Below are positions 1 through 6,001 of a DNA stretch of 6,197 nucleotides, piece after piece (positions within the stretch are counted from its first letter, which is position 1; each line of letters starts with the position of its first letter). The DNA is taken from NCBI GenBank assembly GCA_030428695.1, contig JAUIEM010000483.1:1-6197 (forward strand), written 5' to 3'. A program made the position numbers and the translations under genes. The notes beneath the pieces were generated by a model. It ran no database searches. It was not told the origin of the DNA and saw only the letters and a list, made by a program, of their open reading frames with translations. This stretch comes from a bacterium. GTDB lineage: Bacteria > Planctomycetota > J058 > JAJDCP01.

Positions 1-692
1 TGTCGTCCGAGCACGGCTGCGACCTCGTCCTCGCCCTGGAGCCCGAGCCCGCGACCACCTTCGAGACCAGCGCCGAGCTGATCGACTTCTACACCGGCCC
101 GGTGCCGCGGGCGGCGACGCCGCTGCTGCGCCACGCCCTGGGGCTGAGCAAGGCCCGCGCCGACGCCCTGTTCCGCCAGCGCGTCGGCATCTGCTTCGAC
201 ACCTGCCACCTCGCGGTGCGCTACGAGGATCTGCCGACCGCCCTGGCCCGGCTCGAGGGCGCGGGTCTGCGGCTGGCGAAGCTGCAGCTCTCCTCGGCCC
301 TGGCGGTCGATCCCCGCGAGGACGGCGCCTGGGACGCCCTCCGCGCCTTCGACGAGCCGCGCTACCTGCACCAGACCCTCGCCCGCTTCGAGGACGGCTC
401 GGTGCGGGGCGCCATCGACCTCGACGTGCTGCCGGAGGAGTTCCGCCAGGCCGAGGAGCTGCGCACCCACTTCCACGTCCCCCTCTTCTTCACCGGCCAC
501 GGCCCCCTGCGCAGCACCGAGGCGGCCCTGCGGGCGGCGCTCGCCCGGGTCCCCGGCCTGCGCAGCCGGCCGCAGCTCGAGGTCGAGACCTACACCTGGG
601 GGGTGCTGCCCCCATCGCTGCGGGCCGACGACCTCGCCCTGGGCATCGCGCGCGAGCTCGCCTGGGTGCGGCGCCAACTGGAGGCGGCATGA
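1..692 (+). CDS. eboE: EboE-like metabolite traffic protein, TIM barrel (partial, 5' end missing)
   Basis: The frame is open from the left edge (first complete codon at 3) and gives 229 residues before the TGA at 690-692. The start and N-terminal barrel strands lie outside the window. Conserved blocks in order, numbered from the first complete codon: LEPEP (E13, E15), CFDTCH (D66, H69), KLQLSSAL (93-100), RYLHQ (120-124), HFHVP (156-160) and LEVETYTW (192-199). The acidic and His residues at strand ends fit a xylose-isomerase-like TIM barrel, and this set of blocks is what I recognise as EboE. Known: ebo genes are needed in cyanobacteria to move the scytonemin monomer to the periplasm, and EboE's biochemical activity is not established. 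Inferred: here it would belong to a comparable cluster lying mostly to the left. The next gene overlaps by 4 bp. The usual phosphodiesterase-like EboF does not follow directly. A generic sugar isomerase/epimerase is the alternative, but the block pattern argues against it. Confidence 0.85.
   Translation, partial: SSEHGCDLVLALEPEPATTFETSAELIDFYTGPVPRAATPLLRHALGLSKARADALFRQRVGICFDTCHLAVRYEDLPTALARLEGAGLRLAKLQLSSALAVDPREDGAWDALRAFDEPRYLHQTLARFEDGSVRGAIDLDVLPEEFRQAEELRTHFHVPLFFTGHGPLRSTEAALRAALARVPGLRSRPQLEVETYTWGVLPPSLRADDLALGIARELAWVRRQLEAA
680..684 (+). promoter_or_regulatory. Ribosome binding site for the 689 gene
   Basis: GGAGG lies inside the last codons of eboE, 4 nt before the ATG at 689. 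Together with the ATGA stop/start overlap it supports this start and translational coupling to eboE. Confidence 0.6.
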
Positions 693-1783
693 ACGGACTG
701 TGGTTGGCGGACAGCGGCGAGCTCGCCGGCATCCTGCTCCTGATTGCGGCGATCGGCTTCGGCGCGGTCGGCTGGTTCGCGTTCACCCGCAAGCGCACCA
801 ACAGCAAGCTGCAGGATGTCGCGCGCCGGCTCAAGCTGCGCTTCCGCGCTCCGTCGAACCTGTTCTTCGGCTTCGGCAGCGTGGCGGGCACCGTGTCCGG
901 CCTGTACACCGAGATCGCGATCGTCGCCCGCGGCTTCGGCAAGCGCCGCGAGTACCTGTTCAGCGTGGTGATCAACCTCCCCGAGCCCCTCGGCCTCGAC
1001 TTCGCGATCGAGAGCAAGGGCCTGTTCTCGAAGCTCGGCAGCGCGCTCGGGCTGTCGAAGACCTTCTCGGTCGGCGACAAGCGCTTCGACAAGGCCTTCG
1101 GCGTCTCGGGCCGCAAGCGCAAGGCGATCAAGGACCTGTTCGTGCCGCCGGTCAAGAAGGCCTTCCTCGCCTGCGATGCGGGGAAGATCCAGGTCAAGTG
1201 CGACGACGAGGGTTTCGCCTACGAGTCGACCACCTTCGACAGCGCCGCGAACCTGGCGAAGATGATCGACCTGAACGCCCGCGCCCTCGCCGCCCTCTGG
1301 CTCGAGCACAGCGGCGAGGATCTCGCCGCGGCCGAGGCGGCCGAACGTGCGAAGCGCAAGGGCAAGAAGGGCGGGAAGAAGACGGGCAGGCGCCGGCGGA
1401 CGGAGGCCGAGGAGGACGAGCCCGGGGACGAGCCCGAAGCGCCGCCGCCGCTGCCGAAGAAGAAGGCCTCCGGACGCAAGAAGATCTCCGGCAAGAAGAA
1501 GATCTCCGCCCGGAAGAAGGCCACGGCGCGGGAAGAGCCCCCGAGGAAGAAGGCCTCCGGGAAGCGTGAGGTCAAGCCGAAGAAGGCCTCCGGGCGCAAG
1601 AAGATCTCCGGCAAGAGGAAGATCTCCGGGCGCAAGAAGGCGTCCGCCCGCGAGGAGCCACCGGCCGAGGAGAAGGTCGAGGTGCCCTGTGTCTGCGGCG
1701 CAACCCTGCGGGTCCGACCCGCCAAGCTCGGCAAGAAGGCGCGCTGCCCGAAGTGCCAGGAGGTGGTGCGGCTCGAGGTGTGA
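689..1783 (+). CDS. Membrane-anchored conserved protein with basic hexad repeats and C-terminal zinc ribbon
   Basis: A 364-residue protein that I cannot name. Residues 12-32 form one hydrophobic helix, followed by RKR at 34-36, so positive-inside topology puts the rest in the cytoplasm. Residues about 37-215 form a globular domain with a GD-x-x-FD-x-x-F-x-V-x-G core ([14 protein letters not shown]). I associate this pattern with uncharacterised proteins of large-genome Gram-negative bacteria. A basic then acidic linker follows (about 216-252, with [13 protein letters not shown]). Next is a Lys/Arg tail of hexads [KR]K[AI][ST][GA][KR] at 258-281 and 298-321, each block ending in EEPP. A zinc ribbon closes the protein, with Cys at 334, 336, 353 and 356 (CxC, 16 residues, CxxC). 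The start has a GGAGG site and overlaps the eboE stop. Inferred: the tail may bind nucleic acid, acidic lipid or a protein partner. No catalytic motif is visible, and function is unknown. Confidence 0.9.
   Translation: MNGLWLADSGELAGILLLIAAIGFGAVGWFAFTRKRTNSKLQDVARRLKLRFRAPSNLFFGFGSVAGTVSGLYTEIAIVARGFGKRREYLFSVVINLPEPLGLDFAIESKGLFSKLGSALGLSKTFSVGDKRFDKAFGVSGRKRKAIKDLFVPPVKKAFLACDAGKIQVKCDDEGFAYESTTFDSAANLAKMIDLNARALAALWLEHSGEDLAAAEAAERAKRKGKKGGKKTGRRRRTEAEEDEPGDEPEAPPPLPKKKASGRKKISGKKKISARKKATAREEPPRKKASGKREVKPKKASGRKKISGKRKISGRKKASAREEPPAEEKVEVPCVCGATLRVRPAKLGKKARCPKCQEVVRLEV
1460..1543 (+). repeat. In-gene repeat, copy 1 (four basic hexads plus EEPP)
   Basis: This encodes residues 258-285: [24 protein letters not shown], then EEPP. 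The 18-bp sub-units share AAGAAG followed by GCC or ATC and usually TCC. The whole block recurs 120 bp downstream with few changes, so both a short-unit and a long-unit duplication are visible. Confidence 0.9.
1580..1663 (+). repeat. In-gene repeat, copy 2 (four basic hexads plus EEPP)
   Basis: This encodes residues 298-325: [24 protein letters not shown], then EEPP. It is offset by exactly 120 bp (40 codons) from copy 1. Nucleotides 1581-1627 match 1461-1507 except at 1594 (A to G) and 1617 (A to G). Between the copies is one isolated unit, KKAS at 287-290, followed by GKREVKP. Confidence 0.9.
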
Positions 1784-1786
1784 GCC

Positions 1787-1815
1787 TTGCGCGCCGCCCC
1801 GCGCCTCCTGACAAT
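1787..1815 (+). promoter_or_regulatory. Promoter-like element upstream of the DUF255 gene
   Basis: TTGCGC (1787-1792), a 17-nt spacer and GACAAT (1810-1815) lie in the 62-bp gap after the 689-1783 gene. Each hexamer is a partial match to the sigma-70 consensus, with TTG and the A2/T6 positions of the -10 kept. A start near 1822 would leave a leader of about 24 nt before the GTG at 1846. The same hexamers at the same spacing recur before the glycosyltransferase gene. No experimental support is visible. Confidence 0.3.
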
Positions 1816-1833
1816 GGACGCGACTTCCACCGC

Positions 1834-1838
1834 GAGGG
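1834..1838 (+). promoter_or_regulatory. Ribosome binding site supporting the lipoprotein-type start at 1846
   Basis: GAGGG lies 7 nt before GTG 1846, a normal spacing. It supports the longer form of the DUF255 protein that carries a lipoprotein-like signal. It competes with the second site at 1906-1910. Confidence 0.5.
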
Positions 1839-1845
1839 CCGCGCC

Positions 1846-3990
1846 GTGAGCTTCCGCCCCCTCCTCCTCCTCCTCTTCTTCTTCGGCTGCGGCAGCTCCA
1901 GCCACGGAGACGACATGGACAGCGCCGACGTCCACACCAACCGGCTGATCGACGAGACCAGCCCCTACCTCCTGCAGCACGCCCACAACCCGGTCGACTG
2001 GTATCCGTGGGGGGAGGAGGCGATCGCGAAGGCGAAGGAGGAGGGCAAGCCGATCTTCCTGTCGATCGGCTACTCGGCCTGCCACTGGTGTCACGTGATG
2101 GAGCGGGAGTCCTTCGAGAGCGAGGAGATCGCGGCGGTCCTCAACGAGCACTTCGTCGCGATCAAGGTCGACCGTGAGGAGCGCCCCGACCTCGACGAGA
2201 TCTACATGACCGCCGTGACCACCCTGTCCGGGGCCGGCGGCTGGCCGATGAGCGTGTGGCTGACCCCCGACCTGGAGCCCTTCTACGGCGGCACCTACTA
2301 CCCGCCGGAGAGCCGCTACGGGCGGCCGGGCTTCAAGGAGCTGCTCGAGCGCATCGCCGCGCTCTGGGCCACCCGCCGCGAGGACGTCGTGGCCGACGCC
2401 GGCCGGCTGGCCGAGGCGGTCCGGCGCCGGGGCGCGCTGACGGGCTCGGGCAGCAGCCTGCCCGAGGAGGCGGTGGTCGAGGCCGCGGTCCGCGACCTGC
2501 TCGGCCGCTACGACGCCGCGCACGGCGGCTTCGGCGCCGCCCCGAAGTTCCCCCACGCCCTCGACATCGAGCTGCTGCTCTCGCGCTACGGGCGCAGCGC
2601 CGACCCGCGCGTCGGCGCCGCGGCCCGGGGCTCGCTCGAGGCGATGTGCAGGGGCGGGATCCATGACCACCTCGCCGGCGGCTTCGCCCGCTACAGCACC
2701 GACACGCGCTGGCAGGTCCCCCACTTCGAGAAGATGCTCTACGACAACGCCCTGCTCGCCCGCATGCTGGTCGAGGCGCACCTCGCCTTCGGCGCCGAGG
2801 GGCCCGTGGACTTCCGCTTCTACGCCGAGCAGACCCTCGACTTCGTGCTGCGGGAGATGACCGCCCCCGAAGGCCCCTTCTACTCGGCCTTCGACGCCGA
2901 CTCCGAAGGCGAGGAGGGCAAGTTCTACGTGTGGACCCCGGCGGAGCTCGAGGCCGTCCTCGGCGAGGAAGCCGCGCTGTTCGCCCGCTGCTACAGCGTC
3001 ACCGAAGAGGGCAACTTCGAGGGCCGCAACACCCTGCACATCGTCGAGCCCTGGGCGGAGATCGCGGCGGACCACGGCCTCGACCTGCCGGCCCTGAAGG
3101 AGCGCCTCGCCTCGGCCCGGGCCACGTTGCACGCCGCCCGGGCCGCGCGCGTGCCGCCGGCCCTGGACGACAAGGCCATCGTCGCCTGGAACGGGCTGAT
3201 GATCCGGGCCCTGGCACGCGCCGGGCTGGTCTTCGAGCGCGAGGACTACGTCGAGGCGGCCGCGCGGGCGGCGGAGTTCATCCTCGCGGAGCTGCGCCGG
3301 GAGGACGGCCGCCTGTACCGCACCTGGCGCCAGGGCGAGGCGCGGAACCCGGCGGTCGCGGACGACTACGGCCTGTTGATCGACGCCATCGTCGAGCTCT
3401 ACGAGGCGACCTTCGAGCCGGCCTGGCTGGAGCGCGCGCGGGAGCTCTCCGCCATCCTGCTCGAGGACTTCTACGACGGCGAGAACGGCGGCTTCTACTA
3501 CGCAGCCAAGGACGTCGAGAACCTGTTCACCCGGCCGAAGAAGGCCTTCGACAGCGTGCTCCCCTCCGGCAACTCCGCGGCGCTGCTCGGCCTGTTCAAG
3601 CTCGGCCGGCTGCTCGACGACGGGAAGCTGCGGGCGACCGTCGAGACCTCCCTGGCGGCCTACGCCGACGTCCTCGGCCGGGCGCCGCAGGCCTTCCCGG
3701 TGCAGCTGCTGCTCGTCGACGCCCTGACCCACCCGCGGGAGATCGCCGTCGTCGGCACCCTCGGCGAGCCGGCCACCGAAGAGCTCCTGCGGGTCGTCCG
3801 CCGGCACGGTGGCGATGCGCCGGTCGCCTTCCTGCCGGTCGGCGCGGGGGAGGAGGCGGCCGCGCTGATCCCCTGGCTGCGCGAGCGGGAAGCGGTCGAC
3901 GGCCAGCCGACGGTCTACATCTGCGAGAACTTCGCCTGTCAGGCCCCCCTCACCGACCCCGCGGCGGTCGCCGCGGCCCTGCGCCGGTGA
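1846..3990 (+). CDS. DUF255 / YyaL / SPATA20-type thioredoxin-domain protein, possible lipoprotein
   Basis: 714 residues from GTG 1846. Residues about 24-195 are the thioredoxin-like (Thioredox_DsbH-type) domain. It has the opening block [24 protein letters not shown], the redox-type motif C79-H-W-C82, [10 protein letters not shown], and GGWP with the cis-Pro at 134. The remainder resembles an alpha/alpha-barrel glycan-enzyme fold, with family blocks PKFPH (233-237), HFEKMLYDN (293-301), AWNGLM (447-452), PSGNSAA (573-579) and the C-terminal C693/C698 block ending in TDP. It is full length, since the family is usually about 690 residues. No established reaction is known to me; disulfide or redox chemistry is suggested by CHWC only. 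At this start the N-terminus reads [15 protein letters not shown] with Cys15, then GSSS, a lipobox-like signal of non-standard form (FFGC). ATG 1915 with its own ribosome site would give a 691-residue cytoplasmic form. The stop overlaps the next start by 4 bp. Confidence 0.93.
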   Translation: MSFRPLLLLLFFFGCGSSSHGDDMDSADVHTNRLIDETSPYLLQHAHNPVDWYPWGEEAIAKAKEEGKPIFLSIGYSACHWCHVMERESFESEEIAAVLNEHFVAIKVDREERPDLDEIYMTAVTTLSGAGGWPMSVWLTPDLEPFYGGTYYPPESRYGRPGFKELLERIAALWATRREDVVADAGRLAEAVRRRGALTGSGSSLPEEAVVEAAVRDLLGRYDAAHGGFGAAPKFPHALDIELLLSRYGRSADPRVGAAARGSLEAMCRGGIHDHLAGGFARYSTDTRWQVPHFEKMLYDNALLARMLVEAHLAFGAEGPVDFRFYAEQTLDFVLREMTAPEGPFYSAFDADSEGEEGKFYVWTPAELEAVLGEEAALFARCYSVTEEGNFEGRNTLHIVEPWAEIAADHGLDLPALKERLASARATLHAARAARVPPALDDKAIVAWNGLMIRALARAGLVFEREDYVEAAARAAEFILAELRREDGRLYRTWRQGEARNPAVADDYGLLIDAIVELYEATFEPAWLERARELSAILLEDFYDGENGGFYYAAKDVENLFTRPKKAFDSVLPSGNSAALLGLFKLGRLLDDGKLRATVETSLAAYADVLGRAPQAFPVQLLLVDALTHPREIAVVGTLGEPATEELLRVVRRHGGDAPVAFLPVGAGEEAAALIPWLREREAVDGQPTVYICENFACQAPLTDPAAVAAALRR
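1906..1910 (+). promoter_or_regulatory. Alternative ribosome binding site for an internal ATG at 1915
   Basis: GGAGA lies 4 nt before ATG 1915, in frame with the DUF255 protein. Starting there gives [11 protein letters not shown], close to where many family members begin, and removes the hydrophobic signal-like segment. It either marks the true start or allows two forms. Confidence 0.45.
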
Positions 3991-4769
3991 AGCGCGGCCT
4001 CGGCCTGCTCGCCCTGCTGCTGCTCGGCGGCCTGGCCGTGTGGCAGATGCGGCCGGTGCCCGCGCGGGCGCCGATCGTCGTCGTCCCGCACACCGTCACC
4101 CCGGAGCGCGGCCGCTTCGCCCAGCTGCTCGCCCCCCGCATCGGCGCGCCCGGTGCCGCCGGCCGCTTCGAGCAGAGCGTCGCCGACTGCCTCGCCGCCG
4201 GCCCCGACTTCGTCCTGGTCACCGGCGCCTGCACCGCCGGCCCCGCGCACCTCGCGCTCTTCCAGGAACTGCTCGGCCCCTTCACGGCGGCGGGGGTGCC
4301 CGTCCTGTGGCTGGCGGGCCGCGGCGACGCGGACTTCTCCGGCGCCGGCCTGCTCGCCTGGGCGAGCCTGCGCACCGTCGACTACGGCCCCCTGCGCCTG
4401 GTCGGCTGCTCCGGGGCGCTGCTCGACAGCGCCGTCGTGACCACGCCGGGCCGGAGGAAGCTCGCCGAGCGGCTGCTCACGCGGCTGGAGGGAGAGCTCC
4501 TCGAGGGGGAGGCGCGCGGGCGCGTGCTCTTCCACTCCGGCGCCCTGGGGAAATGGGACGCCGCGCTGCGCGCCCGCTTCGAGCAGCTCGCCGCGCCCGC
4601 CTTCCTGCGGCTGAGCGGCGCGCCCGGGGAAGTGGAGGGCCCGGGGCTCGGCCTCGGGGAGGCGCCCGGCGCCTTTCGCATGTTCCACCTGGAGGGGGAC
4701 AGCCTGCGGGTCCGCGAGCACCCGCTGGACGGCCCGCCGCGGGAGCGCGGGCGCTGGGCCCTGCGTTGA
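3987..4769 (+). CDS. Exported or membrane-anchored protein resembling a degenerate calcineurin-like phosphoesterase
   Basis: 260 residues from GTG 3987, which overlaps the previous TGA as GTGA. No ribosome site is visible, so translational coupling is likely. Residues 1-20 are a signal or anchor (MKR, then a Leu-rich core); ARA at 26-28 could be a signal peptidase I site. The rest follows the order of a metallophosphoesterase fold: strand IVVV at 30-33, PDFVLVTG at 73-80, VPVLWLAG at 104-111, [11 protein letters not shown] at 130-140 and RVLFHSG at 179-185. The metal ligands are mostly replaced. DxH becomes H35-T-V, the GD of block two becomes G80-A81, and GNHD becomes G111-R-G-D114; only H183 looks kept. 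Inferred: a catalytically inactive envelope protein, perhaps acting with the DUF255 protein. The fold call rests on pattern reading, and an unrelated alpha/beta protein is possible. The gene itself is well supported by overlap, length and codon bias. A start at ATG 4047 would lose the signal and is less likely. Confidence 0.82.
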   Translation: MKRGLGLLALLLLGGLAVWQMRPVPARAPIVVVPHTVTPERGRFAQLLAPRIGAPGAAGRFEQSVADCLAAGPDFVLVTGACTAGPAHLALFQELLGPFTAAGVPVLWLAGRGDADFSGAGLLAWASLRTVDYGPLRLVGCSGALLDSAVVTTPGRRKLAERLLTRLEGELLEGEARGRVLFHSGALGKWDAALRARFEQLAAPAFLRLSGAPGEVEGPGLGLGEAPGAFRMFHLEGDSLRVREHPLDGPPRERGRWALR

Positions 4770-4772
4770 GCC

Positions 4773-5765
4773 TCAGCCCCCCTCGAGCCGCTCTTCCACC
4801 GCGGCGAGCACCCGCGCGACGGACAGTCCCGCCATGCAGTCGTCGCGCCGCGCCCGCCGCTCCGGGGCGGTGAAGGAGCACGGGCGGCAGGGGCAGCCGG
4901 TGCTGACGATCGTCCCCCGCCCGCGCGGGCCGTTCTTGACCTCGCAGGTCGGCCCGAAGAGCACGAGGGTCTCGCAGCCGACCGCGTCGGCGATGTGCAT
5001 CGGCCCGCAATCATTGCCGACCGTGAGCCGCGCGTGGCGCAGGACCCAGGCCATCTCCCGCAGGGGCTGACCGCGCAGGTCGAGGACCCGCTCGGGCAGC
5101 TCCCCCTCGAGGGAGTCGCCGGACCCGCCGACCAGCGCGAGGTGCAGGTCGCCGAAGCGCTCCGCGAGCCGCCGCGTCAGCTCCGGAAAGAACGGCCAGC
5201 GCTTGGCCGCGTGCCGTCCGTCCGCCCGGCCTCCCGGCACGACGGCGAGCAGAGGCCGCGGCGGAGGCGCGGCCGGGCGCCGCATCCCGACGTAGAGCGG
5301 CGGCACCGGGCCGCGGGCGGCCTCGGGCAAGAGCGTCAGGAGCAGCTCACGCTCGGGCTGGAAGAAGGGCCGCCGGCGCCAGGTGAAGCGCACGTCCCCG
5401 AGCTCGGCGGGGATGCTCCCCGCGGGGATCGACACCGCCCATCCGCAGTAGGTCCGGTCGAAGCGCCGCCCCCGCAGCTCCTCCTTGCTGTGCACGACCT
5501 CGTCGACCACGCACCAGTCGTCGAACAGGTCGCCGAAGGGGAACAGCAACGTCAGGCGCACCCGCGGCCAGCGGCTGCGCAGGGCCTGGATCAGGGGCGT
5601 GGTCTCGACCGCGTTGCCGATGCCGGCGTCCGCCACGACGAGCAGAGAGAGCTCCCGCCCCTCGCGCAGGGACGCGCGGTAGCGCCGCCGGGTCCGCTTG
5701 TACCACGGCCGCCACAGCCAGCGATCGAGCGCTTCCGCCGCCCTGCGCCGCGCCTCGTCGAGCAT
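4773..5765 (-). CDS. Glycosyltransferase family 9 protein (ADP-heptose:LPS heptosyltransferase-like)
   Basis: 330 residues from ATG 5765. The start is set by GGGAGGAG just upstream; the frame stays open for 45 more codons to a TTG, but that stretch has no homology-like character. Residues 1-38 are a basic, amphipathic N-terminus with W/R clusters (WLWRPWYKRTRRRYR at 16-30), suited to inner-membrane association. Domain one begins with VVADAGIGNAVETTPLIQAL (43-62), the GT-9 donor/acceptor loop. Domain two has VVPGGRADGRHAAKRWPFF (175-193, with the usual K-x-W) and GNDCGPMHIADAVG (250-263), followed by LVLFGPT (267-273). A Cys cluster (C291, C293, C296, C310) lies near the C-terminus, as in many heptosyltransferases. 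Known family role: transfer of heptose or related sugars from an ADP-sugar during LPS core assembly on the cytoplasmic face. The acceptor here is unknown. The gene converges on the phosphoesterase-like gene with 3 bp between stops. Confidence 0.92.
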   Translation of the reverse strand: MLDEARRRAAEALDRWLWRPWYKRTRRRYRASLREGRELSLLVVADAGIGNAVETTPLIQALRSRWPRVRLTLLFPFGDLFDDWCVVDEVVHSKEELRGRRFDRTYCGWAVSIPAGSIPAELGDVRFTWRRRPFFQPERELLLTLLPEAARGPVPPLYVGMRRPAAPPPRPLLAVVPGGRADGRHAAKRWPFFPELTRRLAERFGDLHLALVGGSGDSLEGELPERVLDLRGQPLREMAWVLRHARLTVGNDCGPMHIADAVGCETLVLFGPTCEVKNGPRGRGTIVSTGCPCRPCSFTAPERRARRDDCMAGLSVARVLAAVEERLEGG

Positions 5766-5767
5766 CG

Positions 5768-5775
5768 CTCCTCCC
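5768..5775 (-). promoter_or_regulatory. Ribosome binding site that fixes the glycosyltransferase start
   Basis: Read on the minus strand, GGGAGGAG ends 2 nt before ATG 5765, and its GGAGG core (5774-5770) is 4 nt away. It is the only strong site near the beginning of the GT-9 reading frame. Confidence 0.7.
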
Positions 5776-5781
5776 GCCGGC

Positions 5782-5810
5782 AGTGTCGCAGGCCGGGGAC
5801 GCGGGCGCAA
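5782..5810 (-). promoter_or_regulatory. Promoter-like element upstream of the glycosyltransferase gene
   Basis: On the minus strand: TTGCGC (5810-5805), a 17-nt spacer, then GACACT (5787-5782) preceded by TGC, an extended -10 pattern. The implied transcript start near 5775 would leave a leader of only about ten bases, so the ribosome site would barely be included. This weakens the call. The hexamers and spacing match the element at 1787-1815. Confidence 0.25.
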
Positions 5811-5845
5811 ATCGAAGACGGGACCACCGATGCCCTTGGGGTGGG

Positions 5846-5862
5846 CCACCGACCGACGGTGG
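5846..5862. other. Small inverted repeat, 6-bp stem
   Basis: CCACCG and CGGTGG are separated by 5 nt (ACCGA on the plus strand). It lies 81 bp upstream of the glycosyltransferase ATG. It could be an operator half-site pair or leader hairpin, but it could also be chance in GC-rich DNA. There is no T-run, so it is not a standard terminator. Confidence 0.35.
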
Positions 5863-5940
5863 GAGACGTCGCGGTCGACCACGGGAGGGGTGCGGAGCAA
5901 CGCTCAACGAAACGGCTGCTCACTCCGGCAGCTGGCGTCT

Positions 5941-5955
5941 GGCCGACGATCGGCC
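5941..5955 (-). terminator. Possible weak terminator hairpin after the EEP-family gene
   Basis: GGCCGA and TCGGCC form a perfect 6-bp stem around a 3-nt loop, 46 bp past the EEP-family stop. A T-tract is lacking, so intrinsic termination would be inefficient. It may equally be a protein-binding palindrome or chance. Confidence 0.25.
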
Positions 5956-6001
5956 GCCGCGGTGCCTGCTGCGAGGCCCGCAGGCCGGGGGATCCTCCCT
6001 C

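Larger units (their letters stand above)
5766..6001. other. Non-coding interval between the glycosyltransferase and the EEP-family gene
   Basis: These 236 bp lie downstream of the EEP-family stop and upstream of the glycosyltransferase start on the minus strand. They hold a ribosome site, a promoter-like element and two small hairpins, listed separately. The glycosyltransferase frame is open to 5900, but I see no protein signal there. No tRNA or other recognisable RNA gene was found. Confidence 0.6.

Noticed and set aside
590..1309. Minus-strand reading frames opposite eboE and the membrane-protein gene
   Set aside because: They overlap two well-supported plus-strand genes, have no motifs, and have typical shadow composition.
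1460..1663. Possible CRISPR-like or intergenic repeat array
   Set aside because: The repeats are in frame within a coding sequence, have an 18-bp codon-based period and lack unique spacers.
1753..1845. 31-codon N-terminal extension of the DUF255 protein to GTG 1753
   Set aside because: It would overlap the zinc-ribbon coding sequence and place a charged segment before the signal-like stretch. GTG 1846 has a better ribosome site.
1219..3807. Very long minus-strand reading frame (862 codons) opposite the DUF255 gene
   Set aside because: It lies antisense to a gene with clear family motifs. Its product is low-complexity (G/A/R/E/V-rich) with no recognisable domain. GC-rich coding DNA often leaves an antisense frame without stops.
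2931..3986. Upstream extension of the phosphoesterase-like frame inside the DUF255 gene
   Set aside because: The product here is Arg/Pro/Gly-rich shadow sequence. Protein-like character begins only at GTG 3987 with a proper signal sequence.
5766..5900. 45-codon N-terminal extension of the glycosyltransferase to a TTG
   Set aside because: GGGAGGAG immediately before ATG 5765 sets the start, and the extension is not like the GT-9 N-terminus.
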